NCBI GenBank assembly: GCA_039519185.1
Contig: CM076846.1
Coordinates: forward strand, 124,562,182 to 124,626,181
DNA from: Astragalus membranaceus
Lineage: Eukaryota; Streptophyta; Magnoliopsida; Fabales; Fabaceae
Direction of reading: 5' to 3'
Length of the DNA stretch: 64,000 nt
The notes below the pieces were generated by a model. The model was not told where the DNA came from and searched no databases. It worked only from the letters and a program-made list of their open reading frames with translations. How positions within the stretch are numbered: the first letter of the stretch is position 1; each line of letters starts with the position of its first letter. Position numbers and translations under genes: made by a program. This document shows positions 57,330 to 64,000 of the stretch, one piece after another.

Positions 57330-59064
57330 CAAATGTGGCCGAAGGGCTGCATTCGCTCTATATATAACATTACAATGAAAAGAAAAGACAGAGAGACAGA
57401 GAAAATAACTAAACTCTAATCCTAGTTATGCCCAAGGCATTAGCTAGGAGTGTTGTATGAATAGCCGTAGGACACTGAATCCAATTGTGACAACCTTGTC
57501 CCATAGAAGAACCATATTTAGCAAGCCAGTCAGCACAAGAATTTCCCTCCCTTAATGAACGAGTAAAGGCTAATTGCTAATCCCTATTCATCAAGGATCT
57601 AATGTGGGCAATAACTGGAGCATAAGGGTGAGATTGTGGCACACCAGCTTCAATAAAAGAAATGGCGGTGGTAGAGTCCGATTCACAAATAATACGATGG
57701 AAGCCGTTATTCCAAGCAATCATAAGACCCTTTGAAATAGCCCGGAGTTCAGCATTCATGATACTTGTCATGCCGCAGCCACCAGAGAAGCCAAGAATCC
57801 ATTGCCCAAGGTTATTCCTAAAAAGACTCCATAAACCGAACGGCCGGGATTACCCAAAGAGCTTCCATCCACATTTAATTTGAGCCACTGATCAGGAGGG
57901 GGACTCCAAGATACTAGCCGTTGTTGCCTTTTGTTTGAGTCTGAAGCAAAGACCTTGTGAGCAATATCCAAGAAAGAACGAATTCTGCTAATAATTTTCC
58001 AATTTTCCCACCGAGAATCAGAGAGACTTCATCATTACGGGCTCTCTATAACATCCAGCAGGTTACAATGAAGAGGGGGCCAAAATTACTTGTTGCATTA
58101 GTCATGAACCAAAGGGGAGGATCATCCAAGTTGAAGTCCTACAAATTATGAAAACCAAAAATAGACCAGATGTGGAAAACTGTAGGACAATCACGCAATG
58201 TATGCAACAGAGATTCAATTTGAATGCCACATCTATGGCAAGATTGGTCCTGCGTGATATGTCAAGCAAACCTGTAAGAATTAGTGGGGAGGCTGTGTTG
58301 CATTACCAACCAAACAAAGTGTTTAATATTTTCAGGTAATTTCAATTTCCAGATCCATTTCCACTCAGAGTTGACACCATTCACAGTCTGTTGTACGGGT
58401 TCATGTTGATTAACAAGCCAAGCATAAGCATTTTTAGCTGAATAAGAACCTGATGAGGAAGGTTCCCAAATGAGCATGTCTCTTGAATTAGAGTTAAGGA
58501 AAAGGCTTTTCATTTCTAGCTGAATATCTTTAGGAATTTGTGTATAGAGCAAGTTGAATTGCCACGTACCATCAAATACCACATCTCTAATCCGAAGATG
58601 GACATTATGGATATCAACAAAGGGAATGAAGTCACTAATCCTTCCTCTGTGCAACCAGTTTTCATACCATAAAGAAACATCACCCATCCCTATCCTAGTG
58701 ATATATTCAGGTTTAAGGATGTTCACAGCTTTGAGGATAGATTGCCAAGTGTAGGAGGCCCCTTTGCATAAAGTGGTATTGAAAATGTGTTCATCTGGAG
58801 TATATTTAGCAGTTTGCGGATGATGTCCCAAAGATGTTTACCTAACATGGTAGTGTTGACATGCCGTGATTTCCTCAAGCCCAAGCCTCCACAACTTTTG
58901 GGTCTACTAACAATGCTCCATTTCACCCAATGGCAGTGAGGTCCACCCCAAATAAATTGTTTGATACAAGAATCTAGTTTGTCATTTATACCCTGAGGCA
59001 ACCAGAGATTGTTCATGGAATAAATAGGCATAGAGCTTAGAACAGACTTAGCTAAAGTCATTTG
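57330..59064 (-). mobile_element. LINE remnant: RT thumb, zf-RVT and RNase H
   Basis: From 59061: a post-RT segment (SSMPIYSMNNLWLP, CIKQFIWGG, KSCGGLGLRKSRHVN), then a zf-RVT-like region (GMGDVSLWYENWL, EWKWIWKLKLPENIKHFVWL), then RNase H with LNVDGSSLGNPG (Asp), MNAELRAISKGL (Glu) and CESDSTTAI (Asp). Plant LINEs carrying a C-terminal RNase H have this order. The 5' part, including the RT core and endonuclease, is absent. Several frame breaks exist (for example near 58750, and the stops at 57765-57771 and 57971-58262). Confidence 0.88.
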
Positions 59065-59962
59065 ACTTTGTGTATGTGCATTTTAATTTTAAAATTTATA
59101 ATAACAGTAATGAAAAGCATGTAATATAAGTATTGTTTAGTATAGATAAAAAAGAAAAGCTTACTTCAATTTCGATTGGCGCAACTCAATTGGTAAGATA
59201 CTTCGTTTACATTCAAAAGATCGTGAATTCGAGAGTCATATACGGGTAAATACAAAACCACCATTGAACCCCGTTAAAGAAAAAATGATAAAAAAAAAAG
59301 TAGACAATTATGCTTGCTAATGTAGTGTGTTAGGTAATAAGCACCATTTTCTTTTAAAAATAAAAAAGTTTGCAGACGTTCTCTGTTGCGGGCCTACAAA
59401 AATATATGCATTAAGGTACTTTATATAATATGGCAAATTAAGGAGGGTCCATGCAAAATCGGAACAAGCACAATTTCCTTGAAAGGTCAAAAATAACTAA
59501 AATGAATGTCAACGGTCAATAACAAGCTCGATCGGACAGGTAACTTGAAACTCACAAAAAGTTCCATATTTCATGTCAAATTCATTTAATAATTCATCCC
59601 ATCAAAATTAATAACTCATTCCAAAATGTACAAGTTGCTGTAATAGTCAAGTTTCTCCAACAGACTTAAAGAAAACTTAACCAAGAATTCAGGATACAAA
59701 AATGATTCTTATAGTGTAGAAACGCCTAATTGTCTGTGCATCTTAAATAGTCTCATATATTCAAATACTTACAAAACATGTAGCACATAAAACGAGTCCA
59801 CGTTTTGGCCTCAAAGAAAGGCGTGAGGAACGCACTCAAACAAGATTCTAACTCAAAGCAAAGCACTTCCTTCAGTGCTTTTCTGCCTACCTTACCTCTT
59901 CATTTCCCCTTAACCTTCACACACCACATGATTCATACCACAAAAAATCAAAACATCTCTAT
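59065..59962. other. Upstream region of the glycosyltransferase gene
   Basis: It contains a SINE-like tRNA fragment (59178-59290, plus strand: GCAACTCAATTGGTAAGATA, then GTGAATTCGAGAGTC). No other gene is seen. The promoter and 5'UTR of the gene at 59963 should lie in the last several hundred bases, but I cannot assign a TATA box with confidence. Confidence 0.5.
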
Positions 59963-61438
59963 ATGCCCACATCTTCAGAACACCCTGATGAAATGGCCTT
60001 GAACAATAGGTCCAAGAAACTGAGTTCCCCTTCAAATTTTTACTTTTGCACTACCCTTTTCTTCATTGTTCTCTTCACTATACCAGCTCTTTTCCTTCTC
60101 CACACCCCAATAAACTCCTCAATATGTACCAACCTTGCATCACAAGTAAAAACTTGGTCTGGTGATCTTCGTTTAGCTGAATTTCCATGGAACCGTCTCC
60201 CGTTTTTCGAAGACAAACCACCACTTTTACCTCTCAAAATTGCTGTCTTCTCTAGGATATGGCCTATTGGTACAATCCCTGGTGGCATGGAGCGTCATGC
60301 CTTCACCCTTCACACTGCTTTAGCTCGTCGCGGCCATCGAGTTCATGTTTTCACATCTCCGCAAGGTGAAAGCATTGCACCCTCTTCTTCTCCTTCTTAC
60401 CCTCTGATCCATTTCCATGAAGGTGAGCCAGGAAAGTGGCGCTACAATAAAGCGTGGGAACAATTTGTAGAAGAAAACAAGAGAGAACCATTTGATGTTA
60501 TTCATTCAGAAAGTGTAGCAGTTCCTCATTGGCTGGCTAGAAACCTTTCAAATCTTGCAGTGTCATGGCATGGCATAGCACTTGAGAGCTTACAATCAAG
60601 TATTTTTCAGGACTTGGCGCGTCTACCCGATGAACCAATGTCCCCTCTTTTCAATCAAAGTATAAGAGGTGTTATTCCTAAGGTGTTGAATGAGATAAGA
60701 TTCTTCAGGAGTTATGCTCATCATGTTGCTATTAGTGATAGTTGTGGTGAGATGTTAAGGGATTTCTATCAAATTCCTACTAGAAGAGTTCATGTAATTC
60801 TTAATGGGGTAGATGATGATGATTTCAGAGAAGATGTAGAGTTGGGAAGGGAATTCAGAGCCAAAATTGGGATTCCAAGAAATGCAAGTTTGGTAATTGG
60901 TGTAGCTGGGAGATTAGTTAAGGATAAAGGACATCCTTTACTTCATGAAGCATACTCAAGGCTAATAACAAAGCATTCTAATGTCTACCTTATTGTTGCT
61001 GGTTCTGGACCATGGGAGAACAGGTACAAGGATTTAGGAAGCCAGGTTCTTGTTCTCGGATCGATGAGTCCTTCGAAGCTGCGAGCATTCTACAATGCTA
61101 TCGATATTTTTGTCAATCCCACACTTAGGCCACAAGGACTTGACCTTACTCTGATGGAAGCTATGATGAGTGGGAAACCTCTTTTGGCATCAAGATTTCC
61201 AAGCATTAAAGGTTCTGTTTTGGTTGATGATGAGTATGGTTATATGTTCTCTCCAAATGTGGAGTCCCTGCTGGAGGCACTTGAAGCAGTTGTGAAGGAC
61301 GGACCAGAGAGGCTAGCAAGGAGGGGAAAGGCGTGCCGTGAATATGCTGCTTCAATGTTTACAGCAAAGAAGATGGCATTAGCATATGAGAGGTTATTTC
61401 TATGTATAAAAGATCCTGCATTTTGTAACTATACTTGA
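59963..61438 (+). CDS. Membrane-anchored GT4-type glycosyltransferase
   Basis: A single-exon frame of 491 residues. Residues 27-47 form one hydrophobic span near the N-terminus, as in type II membrane proteins, probably of the Golgi. The GT-B fold has an N-terminal domain with IWPIGTIPGGMERHAFTLHT (100-119) and RRGHRVHVF (122-130), and a C-terminal GT1 domain with VIGVAGRLVKDKGHPLL (311-327), YLIVAGSGP (342-350) and NPTLRPQGLDLTLMEAMMSG (385-404). It resembles the plant UDP-glycosyltransferase superfamily proteins of the At1g19710/At1g75420 type. Donor and acceptor are unknown. The Met at 59993 (MALNNRSKK) is an alternative start in good context. No lesions are seen. Confidence 0.93.
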   Translation: MPTSSEHPDEMALNNRSKKLSSPSNFYFCTTLFFIVLFTIPALFLLHTPINSSICTNLASQVKTWSGDLRLAEFPWNRLPFFEDKPPLLPLKIAVFSRIWPIGTIPGGMERHAFTLHTALARRGHRVHVFTSPQGESIAPSSSPSYPLIHFHEGEPGKWRYNKAWEQFVEENKREPFDVIHSESVAVPHWLARNLSNLAVSWHGIALESLQSSIFQDLARLPDEPMSPLFNQSIRGVIPKVLNEIRFFRSYAHHVAISDSCGEMLRDFYQIPTRRVHVILNGVDDDDFREDVELGREFRAKIGIPRNASLVIGVAGRLVKDKGHPLLHEAYSRLITKHSNVYLIVAGSGPWENRYKDLGSQVLVLGSMSPSKLRAFYNAIDIFVNPTLRPQGLDLTLMEAMMSGKPLLASRFPSIKGSVLVDDEYGYMFSPNVESLLEALEAVVKDGPERLARRGKACREYAASMFTAKKMALAYERLFLCIKDPAFCNYT

Positions 61439-62335
61439 GGTTTAGGCTAGAAAGAAACACTTTTCAATCCTTTCTTTCATTTATTTTTCTTTTATTCTAT
61501 TCTATACATAATAAAGATGATGAAACCAGAAGGCAATTTTACAAGTACATCTGTTTTTTACTGTTAGAATTCCAAGGATGCCATTATGAGTTTATATCTG
61601 CCTCAACCTTATCAAGTGATGGATAATTCAAATTAGTTCTCATAATAGAAATTGGGAAATGATATCAAACAAAAAAGCATCGTTCAATGTCATAAAGTTT
61701 AATGAAGCTTGTATGTTGTTTTTATCATTGTTGGGGGTGGGGGGTTGTCCAAATTACAAAATTGAGCTCTCAATCTGATTTTCCTATTGCAATGAAGAAG
61801 CTGAAGAAAAAGAAAACAAGTGTATAAAACTGGGGCACTTGAGCCACACAAGCTTTGGAGAACTGGAATATTGAACAACTATAGCTATTTAAAACTTGAC
61901 ATCTGGCTTTGTTGAAATAGCTCTTTCTGAAATCCATCCAAAATCATAGGTTAGCAGCATCTTTGACCCAACGAGCATAAAACTCTGTTCACAGCAGAGG
62001 AGTTATTTGCTTAATTTGAACCAAATCATATGGCTGCAAAACTTCCTGAATGTCCAGTTGTCATTGGATTTTTTGGTGCATATCCCCTCATATTCGCAAA
62101 CTTCCTCTCTTTCTTTCTTTTGATCTCTTTTTTCATTATTTTTGTGAAAGGGCCAAGCAAAATCTATATCCTCTTCAATATAACACTACAATACATATGT
62201 TCCTCAAAAATTACCCTAGCTTTTAGCTCTGTTTCTATATCTCCGCCTTCGAATGCACATCTACCCCTGTACAAGTGAAGCCATCCAAATGAATTCAGCC
62301 GCGTGACGATCTTCACATCTTGTCAATAACAAAAG
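61439..62335. other. Convergent intergenic region
   Basis: 3' flanks of the glycosyltransferase (plus) and transporter (minus) genes. A poly(A)-type signal AATAAA lies at 61510-61515. I see no further gene or element. Confidence 0.6.
61510..61515 (+). terminator. Likely polyadenylation signal of the glycosyltransferase gene
   Basis: AATAAA lies 72 bases after the stop codon, in an AT-rich stretch with T runs upstream. This is the usual plant near-upstream element. Confidence 0.5.
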
Positions 62336-64000
62336 TTAAGACACAATGGTTTGTGTTGACATACGGTGTGTCTCAAAATGATCATAGGCACGTTTGGTTC
62401 TTAGGAATAACAAAACACTACAACCTAGTCCCAGGACAGATATGCATCCCCACCAGACAAATGTCCAGAAGTAGCACTGCCTTCCCATGCACACAGCTGA
62501 TCCAGACATTGTTAAGTTTCCTGGTGTTGAGTGTGCATTGGCATCATAGACTAGTGCAGCCAGAAAACCATAGAGAAGTGATCCAATTGGGATATTTGTT
62601 ATGAGAATGTTGTGATTGACACCAACACTGTTGGGTCCAAACAGCTCAGATGTAACTGACACAGCAGCTGCAAATATGAAACCAGAACTCAACCCAATTA
62701 GTGCAGTGCCTGTATACAGTGCCAGAGCACTGTCCGAAGAAGCAAGCAAGAAGAACGCGATTGGGGTTGGTATAAGTGCAATGGATAGCCAACCAGTCCT
62801 TGCAAAGTAGATTTTACTGCAATGCAGAATATAATATCATCATAAATGTTACCATTTTATTTACATCTTCTAATTCATGATATAGGGAAAAGAAAGTACA
62901 GCCTCTGGTCCTATTTATAAGAGAAAAATGCAATTTTAGGCTCATTGAATAATTGATGTATCGGGTCTATAAACTGGTGTATCTAATCTATATTATAGGC
63001 CAGATACATCAGTTATTTAATGAACCTAAAACTGCATTTTTCTCTTATAAATAAGACCAGAACTAGTATTTTCCTCTAAATAATGCATTGGAGAATGAGT
63101 AGAATACATACCTACGAATATAGTCAGGTCCAGCTGAAAGCAAGCGGCCGAAGAAAGAAAAGGATGCATAGAAAGTGACAAGAGTAGAAATACTTGAACT
63201 CAGGCCCAGAGATTGGGCAATCTGTCCCAGATTATTGCTATAGACAAGACCAATTGTACCTCCACAGAAGTATGTAATGTAGTATAGCCAAAAGTCTAAT
63301 CTGCTGACAAGCACTGCAGTTGAATGCTCTTCTCCTAGCATTACCAACTGATCCTTGCCAATCATCCTGTCACAACATACATCATCACCACTATCTTTTC
63401 CCATCTGATTTTCCAACATGGATCCATTGTCAAGTATCAGGCTGTAAGCATCTCCATTTCCCACAATACTATTGTGACGGCTATGTAGTTCTTTATGCAG
63501 TTCAAGATCATCATCATGAACAAGAATGAAGCTTGATCCTTCTACCCGAAAGCTGGAGTGGATGGTTCGTCGAACCCAAGCCCGAGCATATACAATACCT
63601 GGAATAAACAAGGGGAAGGTGAGGAGAAAAATAGCTCCACAAAAGTGGAGCCGAGCTGAAGCCACAGAAGAAGCAGATGAGCCAAACAAAAGGAGATAAA
63701 GGCCAGTGAAAATGGCTAAGATGTTCAATATTATAAAGACTAGTGAGTCGCGGCTAACTGCATCAGGTGGGAGAGGGTCTAAAGGAGGTTGGCGAAGAAT
63801 TGGAATAAGTGCTGCAGTGCAAATGAGAAGGGGAACAAGAGCATTCAAAAGAAGATACAGTGCATTGGATGAAGGGTCTATTGAATTTGCAGCAAGTGTG
63901 TAGAGTGCTGCACTAACACCATTAAAACTCACAGTGAGTGATAGAGCAAGTGTTCGGTTAACTGGAAAATTCCTAATGCAGAGAATAAAACATACTGTGT
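62336..64000 (-). CDS. Nodulin-like / NFD4-type MFS transporter, 3' part
   Basis: Two exons: from the window edge to 63112, and 62816-62336 (stop at 62336-62338). The intron has GTATGT...GCAG ends, and the join reads DYIR-S-KIYFARTGW. Visible residues total about 455. They begin within the nodulin-like domain (FPVNRTLALSLTVSFNGVSA) and include repeated hydrophobic spans (ALYLLLNALVPLLICTAALI, LVFIILNILAIFTGLYLLLF), a long hydrophilic loop (HDDDLELHKELHSRHNS) and MFS spans ending SVLGLGCSVLLFLRTKRAYD. Relatives are plasma-membrane, vacuolar or mitochondrial transporters of uncertain substrate. The gene is intact as far as visible; the N-terminus is outside. Confidence 0.93.
62904..63061. mobile_element. 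Short palindromic MITE in the transporter intron
   Basis: TCTGGTCCTATTTATAAGAG at the left is matched by CTCTTATAAATAAGACCAGA at the right. Inverted repeats extend about 55 bp through AAAAATGCA and a TTTTAGG...CCTAAAA block to GATGTATC/GATACATC near the centre. It lies 50 bp inside the 5' splice site. No clear target duplication was seen. Confidence 0.85.

Overview
This is a transposon-dense window of a plant nuclear genome. The protein-coding sequence is dicot-like, with intron-containing plant families (GT4 glycosyltransferase, nodulin-like MFS transporter, RLCK-VII kinase, CDR1-like aspartic protease). The mobile DNA, above all two Ogre-like (Ty3/gypsy, TAT-clade) LTR insertions, tRNA-derived SINEs and a MULE MITE with GGCTTAAATATG ends, points to a legume, probably of the Trifolieae/Fabeae group. 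The species is an inference only. No bacterial, organellar, CRISPR or rRNA sequence is visible.

Layout. 1-4208: a CACTA element (85-4087, TSD TAT) nested in an older CACTA relative. It carries minus-strand fragments of at least three genes (RPL27A, an ABHD17-type hydrolase, a HIT protein). 4209-8340: repeats, SINEs, a MITE and a deleted CDR1-like aspartic protease pseudogene. 8341-12050: a second CACTA-type element (only its right end is seen) with minus-strand exons of VPS55, a PTB-type RRM protein and a polygalacturonase. 12051-16286: SINEs and a second, nearly complete CDR1-like protease with one stop codon. 16287-25980: a Ty1/copia element (TSD CACTC) split by an Ogre-like solo LTR. 25981-28239: a Helitron-like end and ~130-bp tandem repeats. 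28240-31706: a 5'-truncated LINE. 33082-46306: a second copia element (TSD ATATA) split by an 8.1-kb Ogre-like element (TSD CATAT). 46467-50305: a non-autonomous Helitron whose ~1.84-kb body is tandemly duplicated. 50436-53942: a decayed RLCK-VII kinase with a CACTA remnant in its first intron. 53005-57262: SINEs, a 284-bp MULE MITE enclosing a PPR-like fragment, and Helitron-associated repeats. 57330-59064: a minus-strand LINE remnant with an RNase H domain.

Only the right end looks like active single-copy gene space. It holds a membrane-anchored GT4 glycosyltransferase (59963-61438, plus) and the 3' part of a nodulin-like/MFS transporter (62336-64000, minus). The two are convergent, with ~0.9 kb between their stop codons. 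The rest is mostly nested mobile DNA. Several insertions can be ordered, because removing the inner one restores an open reading frame across the outer one.

I found no clear sign of a new biochemical system. The most notable structures are two multi-gene Pack-CACTA elements, the tandem Helitron, the PPR-carrying MULE MITE, the copia pol frame that runs into its own LTR, and the pair of copia elements each split by an Ogre-family insertion.
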